Source of the DNA: Kaistella soli
GTDB taxonomy: Bacteria; Bacteroidota; Bacteroidia; Flavobacteriales; Weeksellaceae
NCBI RefSeq assembly: GCF_019038595.1
Contig: NZ_JAHOPF010000001.1
Span: 372,001-436,000, forward strand
Direction of reading: 5' to 3'
Length of the DNA stretch: 64,000 nt
Shown here: one piece after another, positions 43,982 to 52,998 of the stretch
Position numbering within the stretch: position 1 is the stretch's first letter
How the letters are laid out: every line of letters begins with the position of its first letter
The notes under the pieces: generated by a model
Told to the model about the DNA's origin: nothing
The model's input: only the letters and a program-made list of their open reading frames with translations
The model's database searches: none
Program-made: the position numbers and the translations under genes

Positions 43982-46399
43982 TTACTTAAACCAGTGTTTC
44001 GCCTGGTTGTAATCGATATAATAAGAAAGTTTCAAAGAAATATTATTCACCATAGGTTCCTCGAAAAGCCTTTTGAAATTTTGATTAAGACCGATTTTAG
44101 ATTCGTTTAAATAATTTCCCACTGCATTTCTGTACAGTAAAGTTAGCTGACTTCCAGGCGCAAACCACCACGAATACCTCAAATCTACATTCCAGGAATT
44201 GAAAGTTCCGTTTCGGTTTTGGGTAAACTGATCGGTATCAGTAACACTTCCGTCCGCATTTAAGGTGTGGAAGCTTTTATAGGTCACTTCAGATAAATAA
44301 TGTCTGAAGGCAAGATTTACCGCCATTTTATTGTTGAAAGTATATTGTGAGGATATCCCGTTTTCGATGGTGAAGCGGTTTCTTGTCCCGATGAAAATAT
44401 CGGTGTCATTTTTTCCTACAAAACCCTGATCATTATTGATATAATTAATATTTGCATTATAAAACAAACGCAGCTTATCGGAAAATTTATAGCTTGGACT
44501 GATGTCATAAATCAATTGATATCTGCCTTTTTGGTCAAAAGCATAATAATCAACAAAAGTATTCAGGCGGAAATTCTTGCGGCTGTCGGTATTGATATAA
44601 ACCCACGGGTTGATCATCGCCGGAACTTTCAAATATCTGCCGTTTTGCCGCGGTTCATAAATGTCGTTTTCCCCGAAAGGCCAAATCATCAGTCCGCCGC
44701 CAAGACCAAAAAAGTTTTTTTTCGTGGTGTCGAAACTGTTGTGAATAATGAACTGATTGAAAAGATCATTATCAAGCCTTCTCCGGTGTGTTACTTCCAG
44801 TCTGTAGCTCAGATTATTCAGATTTCCCTTCGGCTGAAGATAACGGTAAGAATAGATTCCCTGAAAAGACTGAAAATTGGTTCGGTCATAATAACCCAGA
44901 TCTCCGATGTCATAATCTTTTGTTCTCATGAAATAATTTGCGCCAAAACGGTTTGCACCGGAAACTTTATTGAAACCTCCGGATGTTTCGTTTCCGTGTT
45001 TGGTGCCGCCATCCATCACAAAACTTTCTTTTGTTCCGCCGAAATACTGGTATGTATTTTCCTTGTTTCTGATGTCGAAAAGCAGAGCCGTTACATTAGC
45101 ATCACGAAAGCTGCCGTCTCTTGTCACGTTGGTATTAACTAAAGATACCGACGAGTTTCCTCTGAACCGCTGATCAAGAACCAGAACGTTGTAATTTGAC
45201 CAGGGTTCGGTAACTTCTTCTCTAATTTCGCCGGTGTTGATGTTTTGAATTTCAGCATTCATCTTTTCAGTCACGGCGTTAAAAAAACCAATCCCGAGAC
45301 CTTTGTTGGTTCTTCCTGAGATTTTCACTGCATTGAAGAGTTTTACTTTGTCAGGATTTTCAATAAATTCTTCATCCTCGTTCAGTGTTGGCTGATGGGA
45401 CGGACTTCCGCCGATCCTTCGCGAATAGAAGAGGTTTCCTTTACTGAAAAGCTCAGTTCCTTCCGTGAAGAACGGCCTTTGCTCCTGAAACTGCACTTCG
45501 AAAGGTGATAAATTCAAGACCGATTTATCGAAAGAAGTCTGCCCAAAATCAGGAATCAGCGTTAAGTCTAAGGTGAAAGCATCGTTGATGCCGTATTTTA
45601 CATCCATTCCGCCATTGATATTGGCGGTGGTTTTTCCGTTAAATTTATTGACATAGGTGGACATATAAGGCAGGAAGGAAAGGCGGGTAGGAGGATTTAT
45701 TTTTTCAACACCGTGCAAAACACCGTCGTAAAGCATATAACTTCCTTTCTTATTGTCAACAAAATTCCAGTCGTAGATAGCGTTGGTTCTTTTAATCAGG
45801 CGCAGAAAATTTATTCCCCATTCCTGCACATCATTTTTTGGAAACCGCAGCTCCGAATAAGGAATTTTCATTTCAACCGTCCATCCGGTTTCTGTAATTT
45901 TCACTGCGGAAAACCAAACGGCATTCCAGCTGAAATCCTCTCCGAAATCGTTGGTTAATTTCGCATCTGCCTGAACGCCTTCAGGGGTAAGAAGAAACTC
46001 TAAACTCTGCTGGTGATCATTGTAACCGTTTAAAGTCACTCCGAAGATGTCATCATTTTCAAGATTGTCTCTTTCTGTAAGTTCGCGCGCAATTTTTCCG
46101 GGTTCGTTATCGTAGAGCGTGGCGCCGAAATAAACGCCGGTATCATCATAAAGTATTTTTACTTCCGATCTGAAATTTTCCTCAATTGGCTTTCCATTAT
46201 TGGGTCGGCGCTCGATAAAATTACTGGCTATGGGAGCATTCTGCCACATTTCTTCATCCAGTATTCCGTCGATTTTCGGCGGAGTGGCTACTTTAACAGC
46301 AGTTATCTTTTTTCGGGAAATACTGTCGTTTTCGCTTTTCTGGGAAAAACACATGCTGAAGACAGCGGTAAAGGCAAGAAAGTACAGGCGGGTTTTCAT
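43982..46399 (-). CDS. DUF5916 outer-membrane protein with carbohydrate-binding-like domain
   Basis: An 805-aa protein with a signal peptide (MKTRLYFLAFTAVFSMCFSQ). A family-9-CBM-like sugar-binding sandwich follows (about 30-230, with PPKIDGILDEEMW and WTVEMKIPYSELRF). The DUF5916 region (about 240-805) is rich in alternating aromatic strands and probably forms an outer-membrane barrel. The family is common in Bacteroidota and has no proven function. The final residues KHWFK lack the aromatic end of many barrel proteins. It is transcribed alone. Confidence 0.88.
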   Translation of the reverse strand: MKTRLYFLAFTAVFSMCFSQKSENDSISRKKITAVKVATPPKIDGILDEEMWQNAPIASNFIERRPNNGKPIEENFRSEVKILYDDTGVYFGATLYDNEPGKIARELTERDNLENDDIFGVTLNGYNDHQQSLEFLLTPEGVQADAKLTNDFGEDFSWNAVWFSAVKITETGWTVEMKIPYSELRFPKNDVQEWGINFLRLIKRTNAIYDWNFVDNKKGSYMLYDGVLHGVEKINPPTRLSFLPYMSTYVNKFNGKTTANINGGMDVKYGINDAFTLDLTLIPDFGQTSFDKSVLNLSPFEVQFQEQRPFFTEGTELFSKGNLFYSRRIGGSPSHQPTLNEDEEFIENPDKVKLFNAVKISGRTNKGLGIGFFNAVTEKMNAEIQNINTGEIREEVTEPWSNYNVLVLDQRFRGNSSVSLVNTNVTRDGSFRDANVTALLFDIRNKENTYQYFGGTKESFVMDGGTKHGNETSGGFNKVSGANRFGANYFMRTKDYDIGDLGYYDRTNFQSFQGIYSYRYLQPKGNLNNLSYRLEVTHRRRLDNDLFNQFIIHNSFDTTKKNFFGLGGGLMIWPFGENDIYEPRQNGRYLKVPAMINPWVYINTDSRKNFRLNTFVDYYAFDQKGRYQLIYDISPSYKFSDKLRLFYNANINYINNDQGFVGKNDTDIFIGTRNRFTIENGISSQYTFNNKMAVNLAFRHYLSEVTYKSFHTLNADGSVTDTDQFTQNRNGTFNSWNVDLRYSWWFAPGSQLTLLYRNAVGNYLNESKIGLNQNFKRLFEEPMVNNISLKLSYYIDYNQAKHWFK

Positions 46400-46456
46400 G
46401 GAGTTTTATTTCTTGAGAATAAGACAACAAAAAGACACTATTTGTTACATATAAAA

Positions 46457-46483
46457 CAAAAAAAACCGGACGGAGCCGGTTTT
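46457..46483 (-). terminator. Terminator of the DUF3108 gene
   Basis: An 8-bp stem AAAACCGG/CCGGTTTT lies behind a run of A, which is a T tract on the minus strand. Confidence 0.8.
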
Positions 46484-46509
46484 GAGTATAATCAGGTTTA
46501 AATTTAATT

Positions 46510-47274
46510 TTAAAAAAAACTTAGCGGGTACTTCACATTTCTGTAGGAATCAAGACTTGCTTTCAGAGATCCCACGGCAAGTTCTGCTTTAATGGCTACA
46601 GGAACGTAATTTCTGTCGTTACTTACCCAAAGCGTTACCCCTTCTTTATCCTTAAAGACTCTTCCGCTAATCACCTGCGGTACTATTCTCAGACAGTTTA
46701 CTGTTCCGAACTTGGTTTTTACATTTTCCGTTCCCACTACTTTCAGCTGAAAAGGGAACAGTTCGTCATCAATCCATACGTTGAGTTTCTTTACACTTCC
46801 TATTTTAAGTTCGCTGGAGTCCAGACTTCTAAGATAATAGAAAGCAGAAAGCATGTCCTGCACGCCCTTCACCGATTTTTCAACGGTTGATGTGTTTTTC
46901 TCCTTATCGGTTAAAACCAGGGTTTGGTTACTGTGGTTGAAAACCGTTTCGAAATGCTGCGTATAGCCCCCTTCCTGAACATTTCTTACATAGAAACTCG
47001 GTAAACCTGTATTGTAATTAATGAAACTTTCGTAATGGTCTTCCACTTTGAAAAATGCGCGCACTGCACCCGTTGTTCTTCCATATCCTTTTACATAAAA
47101 GTGAGGCTGGCCTTTGTAGGTGGTTTTGAGGGTGGTTAAGGTGGCTGTTCCAGCATTCAGAATTCCGTAATGAATTCTGTAATTTAAAACTTCACCGGAC
47201 TGAATATTATCGAACTTTTGGGAAAATCCCAGGGCAAAAAAAAGAATACCCAAAACACTAAAAAACTTTTTCAT
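46510..47274 (-). CDS. DUF3108 periplasmic protein
   Basis: A 254-aa protein from ATG 47274, which gives a signal peptide (MKKFFSVLGILFFALGFSQ). The frame extends 25 codons upstream without conserved look. The rest fits DUF3108 (LNYRIHYGILNAGTATLTT, DDELFPFQLKVVGTENVKT, LWVSNDRNYVPVAIKAEL), a beta-rich domain related to lipoprotein carriers. It should be periplasmic. The function is unknown; envelope lipid or lipoprotein handling is a guess from fold. Confidence 0.85.
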   Translation of the reverse strand: MKKFFSVLGILFFALGFSQKFDNIQSGEVLNYRIHYGILNAGTATLTTLKTTYKGQPHFYVKGYGRTTGAVRAFFKVEDHYESFINYNTGLPSFYVRNVQEGGYTQHFETVFNHSNQTLVLTDKEKNTSTVEKSVKGVQDMLSAFYYLRSLDSSELKIGSVKKLNVWIDDELFPFQLKVVGTENVKTKFGTVNCLRIVPQVISGRVFKDKEGVTLWVSNDRNYVPVAIKAELAVGSLKASLDSYRNVKYPLSFF

Positions 47275-47301
47275 AGACTTAGTTTTGCAAAAAATTTGCC
47301 A

Positions 47302-47309
47302 CAAATATA
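47302..47309 (-). promoter_or_regulatory. Promoter -7 box of the DUF3108 gene
   Basis: Minus-strand TATATTTG lies 27 bases before ATG 47274. Confidence 0.55.
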
Positions 47310-47381
47310 AAACATTGATTTTATTGAAATTTAAAATGATAATTGTCATTGGTATGCAACCCGCCGTTCTTTTATTTTTCT

Positions 47382-47389
47382 TAAATTTG
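47382..47389 (+). promoter_or_regulatory. Promoter -7 box of the flavoprotein reductase gene
   Basis: TAAATTTG lies 28 bp before ATG 47418. Confidence 0.55.
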
Positions 47390-47417
47390 CAAAATTAATT
47401 TTTTTAAAAAATCATCC

Positions 47418-48470
47418 ATGATTACAAGCGATATATTGATAATAGGAGCAGGACCAACAGGGCTTTTCGCTGTTTTTGAAGCAGGTTTGCTGAAGCTGAA
47501 ATGTCATTTAATTGATGCACTTCCACAACCGGGAGGCCAGTTAACCGAATTATATCCTAAAAAACCTATTTTCGATATTCCTGGGTTTCCTTCGATTAAT
47601 GCAGGGGAACTGGTGGATAATTTAATGGAGCAGATAAAACAGTTCCAGCCGGGATTTACACTGGGTGAAACTGCGCAGACTTTAACCAAACTTGAAGACG
47701 GCACTTTTGAAGTTATTACCAATAAAGGTACGGTTCATCATGCAAAAGCGGTGGCAATTGCAGGAGGTTTGGGAACTTTCGAACCCAGAAAACCCACTAT
47801 AGAAAACATCGCCGATTATGAAGAAAAAGGTGTTGAATATTTTATCAAAGAACCGGAACATTTCCGCAATAAGAAAGTGGTGATTGCAGGTGGAGGAGAT
47901 TCTGCTTTGGACTGGAGTATTTTCCTTTCCAACATCGCCAGTGAAGTCACTTTGATTCACCGTAGAAACGAATTTCGTGGAGCGCTGGATTCTGTTGAAA
48001 AAGTTCAGGCGTTAAAAGATCAGGGAAAACTTCATCTCATTACTCCTGCCGAAGTTATCGGAATTAAAGGAGAAGGCAAAGTTTCGGCAATCACTATAGA
48101 AAAGGACGGAGAAATTTCAGATCTTGAAACCGATTACTTTATTCCTCTTTTCGGATTAACTCCGAAATTGGGAGATCTTGGCAACTGGGGTCTGAATATC
48201 GAAAAAAATGCAATTGTTGTAAATAATGCTTTGGATTATCAAACCAATATTCCTGGAGTTTATGCGATTGGAGATATCAATACTTATCCGGGTAAACTTA
48301 AGCTGATTTTGTGTGGTTTTCACGAAGCGACGCTGATGTGCCAGAGTGTATACAACATGCTGAATCCGGGCAAAAAGTTTGTCCTGAAATATACTACGGT
48401 AAGTGGAGTGGACGGTTTCGACGGAAGCCGCAAAGAAGCAGAAAAAGCTGTTGTAAAGAAAATCGATTAA
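47418..48470 (+). CDS. Ferredoxin/flavodoxin-NADP+ reductase of the thioredoxin-reductase type
   Basis: A 350-aa flavoprotein. FAD binds at IIGAGPTGLFAVFEAG (about 7-22) and NADPH at IAGGGDSALDW. It lacks the CxxC pair of thioredoxin reductase and has the longer C-terminus and QLTELYPKKPIFDIPGFP segment of YumC/TrxR-like ferredoxin-NADP reductases. The next gene encodes a [2Fe-2S] ferredoxin 12 bp away, so the natural redox partner is probably that protein. Confidence 0.9.
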   Translation: MITSDILIIGAGPTGLFAVFEAGLLKLKCHLIDALPQPGGQLTELYPKKPIFDIPGFPSINAGELVDNLMEQIKQFQPGFTLGETAQTLTKLEDGTFEVITNKGTVHHAKAVAIAGGLGTFEPRKPTIENIADYEEKGVEYFIKEPEHFRNKKVVIAGGGDSALDWSIFLSNIASEVTLIHRRNEFRGALDSVEKVQALKDQGKLHLITPAEVIGIKGEGKVSAITIEKDGEISDLETDYFIPLFGLTPKLGDLGNWGLNIEKNAIVVNNALDYQTNIPGVYAIGDINTYPGKLKLILCGFHEATLMCQSVYNMLNPGKKFVLKYTTVSGVDGFDGSRKEAEKAVVKKID

Positions 48471-48482
48471 GAAATACTGATT

Positions 48483-48815
48483 ATGCAGGACATTAATTTA
48501 AAAATAACCGACCGGAACGGCGATACTCATGAAGTAGTGGCTCCTACAGATATGTCGATGAATTTAATGGAAGTCATCCGCTCCTATGAGTTGGCAGATG
48601 ACGGAACCATCGGTGTGTGCGGCGGAATGGCAATGTGCGCTTCGTGTCAGGTTTATGTAGTGGATGGCGCAGAAAAACTGGTCCCAATGGGCGATGAGGA
48701 AGATGCAATGCTTTCTGAGGCGTTTTATGTACAGGATAATTCCCGCTTAGGATGTCAGATTCATATCACTGAAGAAATAGACGGTTTAGAGGTTGCTATT
48801 GCACCATATCCATAA
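48483..48815 (+). CDS. [2Fe-2S] ferredoxin (adrenodoxin type)
   Basis: A 110-aa ferredoxin with cluster ligands Cys46, Cys52, Cys55 and Cys91, the Cx5Cx2C...C spacing of adrenodoxin/putidaredoxin-type proteins. It lies 12 bp after the reductase gene and ends at a terminator. The pair may feed electrons from NADPH to an oxygenase or to iron-sulfur or haem chemistry elsewhere in the genome. No acceptor enzyme is adjacent. Confidence 0.93.
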   Translation: MQDINLKITDRNGDTHEVVAPTDMSMNLMEVIRSYELADDGTIGVCGGMAMCASCQVYVVDGAEKLVPMGDEEDAMLSEAFYVQDNSRLGCQIHITEEIDGLEVAIAPYP

Positions 48816-48837
48816 TAATTCTTAAAAGCAGAAATAA

Positions 48838-48869
48838 AAAAAATCTCGAAAATTATTTCGGGATTTTTT
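48838..48869. terminator. Bidirectional terminator between ferredoxin and DUF805 genes
   Basis: An 11-bp stem AAATCTCGAAA with one G-T pair and a 4-nt loop lies between A and T tracts. Confidence 0.82.
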
Positions 48870-48885
48870 CTTTTTAATCAGGGTT

Positions 48886-49260
48886 TTATGCCAATTCCAT
48901 TTTAGGATTTGCTCCATATCTGTTGTTGCCTGGAGTTCCTTCAGTTGCGTGCAGAATAATCAGCCACACAGCGCCAATAAACGGAATTAAGCATAAAAGC
49001 AGCCACCATCCGCTCTTGTCTTGGTCATGAAGTCTTCTTACACTCACTGCTAATCCCGGAATAAATACAGCTAAAACATACACCAGGTAAATGAAGCCGT
49101 ACGGAATTGCGGGAGCGAAAGTCATATTGAGCATATTGTCTAAGACTGCTGCACATGCTGCAAAAATTAAATTGAAAAGAACATACATCCAATATTCTGT
49201 TCTTCTAGATCTTCCACTGAAATCAAAATACTGATTCAATACTTTTAAATACCATTTCAT
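48886..49260 (-). CDS. DUF805 membrane protein
   Basis: A 124-aa protein with the DUF805 pattern: FDFSGRSRRTEYWMYVLFN at the N-terminus, three to four hydrophobic helices, and RRLHDQDKSGWW between helices. The C-terminal GTPGNNRYGANP is also typical. It is an inner-membrane protein of unknown role, usually transcribed alone as here. Confidence 0.9.
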   Translation of the reverse strand: MKWYLKVLNQYFDFSGRSRRTEYWMYVLFNLIFAACAAVLDNMLNMTFAPAIPYGFIYLVYVLAVFIPGLAVSVRRLHDQDKSGWWLLLCLIPFIGAVWLIILHATEGTPGNNRYGANPKMELA

Positions 49261-49395
49261 AGTTTATTGTTTTTAAATTTTGTTAAATATAGTTAATTTA
49301 ATAAACATTAAGCTAAAATTGTATGTAATTATTCAATTCAATTATATTTTGTAAGCTTTAAACAGTCTAATGATCAATATTGAAGTTGAGTATCA

Positions 49396-49947
49396 TTAAA
49401 CTTTCAGCTTTCCCCGAAATCCGCGCGCAGCATAATAAGAATCTGCTCCGTTGTGGTAAATAAATACCGTTCCGTAACGGAAATCGCCAAAAATTGCTCC
49501 ACCGAGTTTTCTGATGTTTTCAGGAGTCTGCAGCCAGCTGGAAGTTTTCGTATCGAAATCCCCAAGGTTTTGCAGGTAACGGTAATCCTCTTCTGTCAGG
49601 AGCTCGACTCCAATTGAGGACGCTGCATCCAGCGCGTTATTTTTAGGTTTGTTCTCCTTTCTCTTGTCGAGTGCAGCTTTGTCGTAACAAAAACTCCTTC
49701 GTTCCTTTGGGCTTTCGTTTGAACAGTCGAAAAAAAGATATTCACCGGAATCTCTGTCAAAACCTACCACATCAGGTTCGCCGCCGGTTTTCTCCATTTT
49801 AATGAGGATTTCAAGTTTTTGTGGATTGGCTTCAAGTTTTTGCTGAATTTCAGTCCATTTTAAATTTTTATGGCGATGAGTGTGTTTTTGAAAGCGGTTT
49901 TCCAGAATAGAAAGCATTTCAGCAGGAGTGGTAGTTTCGGAAGACAT
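49396..49947 (-). CDS. DUF4256 protein
   Basis: A 183-aa soluble protein that matches DUF4256 over its length (MEKTGGEPDVVGFDRD, SGEYLFFDCSNESPKERRSFC, LGGAIFGDFRYGTVFIYHNGADSYYAARGFRG). No catalytic motif is recognised and the function is unknown. The gene is isolated, with about 130-150 bp of plain AT-rich sequence on each side. Confidence 0.85.
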   Translation of the reverse strand: MSSETTTPAEMLSILENRFQKHTHRHKNLKWTEIQQKLEANPQKLEILIKMEKTGGEPDVVGFDRDSGEYLFFDCSNESPKERRSFCYDKAALDKRKENKPKNNALDAASSIGVELLTEEDYRYLQNLGDFDTKTSSWLQTPENIRKLGGAIFGDFRYGTVFIYHNGADSYYAARGFRGKLKV

Positions 49948-50052
49948 AAGATTAATTTTAAAACCAAAGTTAGGAAATATGAAATTAAAATTTTAGAAAT
50001 CCACTTTAGGAAAATGTTCTTTTATTAATTCTTTCGTATGTACTTTTAAGTT

Positions 50053-50089
50053 AAAAAAAAATCCAAAATGCGAAAGCGTTTTGGATTTT
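50053..50089 (-). terminator. pepD terminator
   Basis: A 14-bp stem with one G-T pair closes on a GAAA loop, with an A run on its left that is a T tract on the minus strand. Confidence 0.88.
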
Positions 50090-50104
50090 CATTTATTATT
50101 TTAA

Positions 50105-51553
50105 TTACTTCTTCGGAATCTCTTTTAATATTTCTTTTAAAAATCCCCAGAATTTCTGGGTGGAAGCAATATTGGCTTTTTCTTCGGGTGAATGTGCGCC
50201 GCGAATAGTTGGTCCGAAACTCACCATTTCCATTTGAGGATAATTGGCACCGATGATACCGCATTCCAAACCGGCGTGGCATGCCACTACATGAGGTTTG
50301 GAACCGAAATCTTTTTCGTAGATTTTTTCCATCAGTTTTACGATTTCCGAACCTGGTTTCGGTTTCCAGCCCGGATAGGATCCGCTGAATTCCACTTTCA
50401 TTCCGGCAAGTTCGAAGACCGATTTTAGTTGTTCAGCCACCGCGTATTTCGTAGATTCTACTGAAGAACGGGACAGATTTAATATTTTTAATTGCCCTTC
50501 TTTCAGTTCTACACGTGCCACGTTGTTGGAAGATTCCACCAAATCCGCAACATCGGGACTCATTCTGTAAACACCGTTATGAGCCGATTTTAAGGCTAAA
50601 ATGATTTTTCTGGAGTCTTCCTCAGAAATGGCCTGGTCTGCACTTGAAAAGTTTTCGATATTAATCTGTAAATCTTTTTCCACGCCAGCAAATTCTTCAA
50701 GAATCTCTTTTTTCAGAGAAGTAAGATTATCAATAAATTCTACAGAATTTCTTACCGATACTACTGCGTTTGCTTCTCTTGGGATGGCATTTCTGAGACC
50801 GCCTCCGTCAATAGAAATCAGCTGAATATTCTGATCAGAAATTCCGGGATACAAAAGCCTTCCCAGAATTATATTAGAGTTCCCGAATCCTTTATGGATA
50901 TCCATTCCCGAATGTCCTCCCTGCAAACCTTTTACTTCAATTTTTACGAGTTGGCCTTTGGCTGCCTCCAGATGATAGGTTTGGGTTGTGGTTACATCAA
51001 TTCCCCCGGCGCAGCCGATATCGATCTCGTCATCTTCTTCAGTATCCAGATTCAGCAGAATCTCTCCGTGCAGCTGTCCGGGTTTCAAACCCATCGCTCC
51101 GGTCATTCCGGTTTCTTCATCAATAGTAAAAAGCGCTTCCAAAGCGGGATGCGGAATGTCAGTACTTTCCAGAACCGACATGATTGAAGCAACTCCGATT
51201 CCGTTATCGGCGCCCAGAGTGGTTCCTTTGGCTTTCACCCAGTCTCCGTCAACTTCCATCTGTATTCCCTCGTTTTCGAAATCGAAATTGATGTCGTTGT
51301 TTTTTTGATGAACCATATCAAGGTGCGACTGCAGGATGATGGATTTTCGGTCTTCCATCCCCGAAGTTGCGGGTTTTTTGATGATCACGTTGCCTACTTC
51401 ATCCACATTTGTTTCCAAACCGAGGTTTTCGCCAAAATTTTTAATAAATTCAATTACTTTTTCTTCTTTTTTGGAAGGTCTGGGCACAGCGTTAAGCGCT
51501 GCGAAATTCTTCCAGATGAGTTGTGGTTCGAGTTGTGTTATTTCCATTTTCAT
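50105..51553 (-). CDS. pepD: Aminoacyl-histidine dipeptidase (M20)
   Basis: A 482-aa M20C zinc peptidase. It has SHLDMVHQK (metal His and Asp), GADNGIGVA (bridging Asp) and TIDEETGMTGAMGL (catalytic/metal Glu pair), then VACHAGLECG and the final metal His in RGAHSPEE. It hydrolyses Xaa-His dipeptides such as carnosine and other small peptides in the cytoplasm. Starts at 51553 and 51547 are equally possible; they differ by two residues. Confidence 0.94.
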   Translation of the reverse strand: MKMEITQLEPQLIWKNFAALNAVPRPSKKEEKVIEFIKNFGENLGLETNVDEVGNVIIKKPATSGMEDRKSIILQSHLDMVHQKNNDINFDFENEGIQMEVDGDWVKAKGTTLGADNGIGVASIMSVLESTDIPHPALEALFTIDEETGMTGAMGLKPGQLHGEILLNLDTEEDDEIDIGCAGGIDVTTTQTYHLEAAKGQLVKIEVKGLQGGHSGMDIHKGFGNSNIILGRLLYPGISDQNIQLISIDGGGLRNAIPREANAVVSVRNSVEFIDNLTSLKKEILEEFAGVEKDLQINIENFSSADQAISEEDSRKIILALKSAHNGVYRMSPDVADLVESSNNVARVELKEGQLKILNLSRSSVESTKYAVAEQLKSVFELAGMKVEFSGSYPGWKPKPGSEIVKLMEKIYEKDFGSKPHVVACHAGLECGIIGANYPQMEMVSFGPTIRGAHSPEEKANIASTQKFWGFLKEILKEIPKK

Positions 51554-51563
51554 TTATTTAACC

Positions 51564-51571
51564 CAAATTTA
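51564..51571 (-). promoter_or_regulatory. pepD promoter -7 box
   Basis: Minus-strand TAAATTTG is 10 bases before ATG 51553, immediately past the terminator of the upstream gene. Confidence 0.55.
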
Positions 51572-51573
51572 CA

Positions 51574-51611
51574 AATAAAAATACGCCTCCAAAAACTGAA
51601 AGCGTATTTTC
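51574..51611 (-). terminator. Terminator of the LURP-one-like gene
   Basis: A 9-bp stem AAAATACGC/GCGTATTTT with a 15-nt loop has an A-rich left flank. On the minus strand it lies 26 bp past the stop. Confidence 0.65.
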
Positions 51612-51636
51612 TGTATTAAATAAGATTAGCGAAGAG

Positions 51637-52242
51637 TTAACCTCTTGCTCTTTCCAGAAGTACCATCATCAGAAAACTCAGTACAACCAAAGATTCATCT
51701 GAATCATCGATGTCGATCAGCCGGTCGAGCTGGAATTTTCTGCCGAAGAGCGACGGCATTTTTTTAAGCCTGAAATATTCTTTTCCCACATTGTCTTTTA
51801 CGGTGTAGGAAGGATTTAGAAAGTATCCGGTAAACATCCCAACGACAGGAATTTCACCTACTAATCCGTCAAGAATTTTCGTCCATGCATTGTCTTCATT
51901 AATTTGATATTTAACCTGGTCATTCTGATCTACAATATCGTATTGTGATTTCCATATAGACCGCATTCCTCGTCTGGCAAGCCGTCCGAAGTTTTTTCCG
52001 CTTTCCAGATCAGTCATGGAATAAGAGGCATTAAAATCAATCCATTGGTTAGCCTGAATTCTGAAAAGTTCTTTCGACCGCGATTCGTCATTAAAAACAA
52101 TAACGTCTTCTTTCAGTTTAAACATTTTCTGGCGCACGTAAGCAACATAATTTCCGTTCCTGTCCGTAATGTTGAAATCGCTGGAGAGGGTTGTAATTTT
52201 GAATGTAAAATCGAGGGGATAATTTAAGTTTTGAAGAACCAT
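51637..52242 (-). CDS. LURP-one/scramblase-like protein
   Basis: A 201-aa protein from ATG 52242. The frame extends 15 codons upstream, but the -7 box at 52258-52265 lies inside that extension. The beta-rich repeats (FNITDRNGNYVAYVRQKMFKLKEDVIVF, YDIVDQNDQVKYQINED, FRLKKMPSLFGRKFQLDRL) resemble the tubby-like LURP-one-related fold. It has no catalytic site that I recognise, and membrane or lipid binding is possible. It is divergent from recR. Confidence 0.7.
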   Translation of the reverse strand: MVLQNLNYPLDFTFKITTLSSDFNITDRNGNYVAYVRQKMFKLKEDVIVFNDESRSKELFRIQANQWIDFNASYSMTDLESGKNFGRLARRGMRSIWKSQYDIVDQNDQVKYQINEDNAWTKILDGLVGEIPVVGMFTGYFLNPSYTVKDNVGKEYFRLKKMPSLFGRKFQLDRLIDIDDSDESLVVLSFLMMVLLERARG

Positions 52243-52257
52243 AAAAGCTATTTTTTC

Positions 52258-52265
52258 CAAAGATA
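52258..52265 (-). promoter_or_regulatory. Promoter -7 box of the LURP-one-like gene
   Basis: Minus-strand TATCTTTG lies 15 bases before ATG 52242. Confidence 0.55.
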
Positions 52266-52304
52266 ATAAAAGGGCTGAAACTTGCATCTTGGCGGATTAA
52301 ATTT

Positions 52305-52312
52305 TATTTTTG
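52305..52312 (+). promoter_or_regulatory. recR promoter -7 box, four bases from the ATG
   Basis: TATTTTTG, a perfect -7 box, ends at 52312 and the recR ATG is at 52317. The expected transcription start coincides with the start codon. Confidence 0.65.
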
Positions 52313-52316
52313 TGAA

Positions 52317-52928
52317 ATGGATTATCCGAGTAAAGTATTGGCAAAAGCAGTGGAAGAAATATCTGGGCTACCCGGTATTGGAAAAAAGTCAGCTTTAAGA
52401 TTGGCTTTGCACCTTCTGAAACAGCCGGAAAGTCAGGCAATCGCCTTGGGAGATTCTTTAAAAAAACTCGTTACCGAAATTAAATACTGTAAGGACTGTC
52501 ATAATTTTTCAGACTCGGAGATTTGTGAAATCTGTATCAATCCCAAAAGAAACGGAGAAATTCTCTGTATTGTAGAGGATGTCCGTGATGTGATGGCTAT
52601 TGAAAATACAGGAAAGTTCCGCGGGAAATATCTGGTTTTGGGAGGCAAAATTTCTCCTATGGAAGGAATCGGGCCCAATCAGCTTCATATTTCTTCGATT
52701 GAGAGAAAGCTGGAAAACGGCGAGGTAAAGGAACTGATATTCGCTTTAAGTGCTACAATGGAAGGCGATACCACGGCTTATTACATTTATAAAAAATTCA
52801 AAAATTTCAACGTGAGTTTTTCTACCATCGCCAGAGGTATTTCAGTGGGTGATGAGCTGGAATATGCGGATGAAATTTCGTTGGGCCGGTCAATTCAAAA
52901 CAGGCTGCCTTACAACGAAAAGGATTAA
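52317..52928 (+). CDS. recR: Recombination mediator RecR
   Basis: A 203-aa DNA-binding protein: an N-terminal helix-hairpin-helix ([17 protein letters not shown]), a four-cysteine zinc finger (Cys58, 61, 70, 73), then a Toprim domain ([28 protein letters not shown]) and a C-terminal Walker-B-like region. With RecF/RecO it loads RecA at gaps. The predicted mRNA has no leader. Confidence 0.96.
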   Translation: MDYPSKVLAKAVEEISGLPGIGKKSALRLALHLLKQPESQAIALGDSLKKLVTEIKYCKDCHNFSDSEICEICINPKRNGEILCIVEDVRDVMAIENTGKFRGKYLVLGGKISPMEGIGPNQLHISSIERKLENGEVKELIFALSATMEGDTTAYYIYKKFKNFNVSFSTIARGISVGDELEYADEISLGRSIQNRLPYNEKD

Positions 52929-52998
52929 AATTTAATTGAAATTCCCTATTTTAGCTTTTTATAAATTGTTTTAATAAAAATTTAAAAAGTTTTCAACC

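Noticed and set aside
44516-45142. A 208-aa forward frame and a few others (7588-8082, 26404-26850).
   Set aside because: They lie opposite strong genes (DUF5916, scoB, the CstB-like gene), have no promoter and no domain, and mirror codon bias of the real gene.
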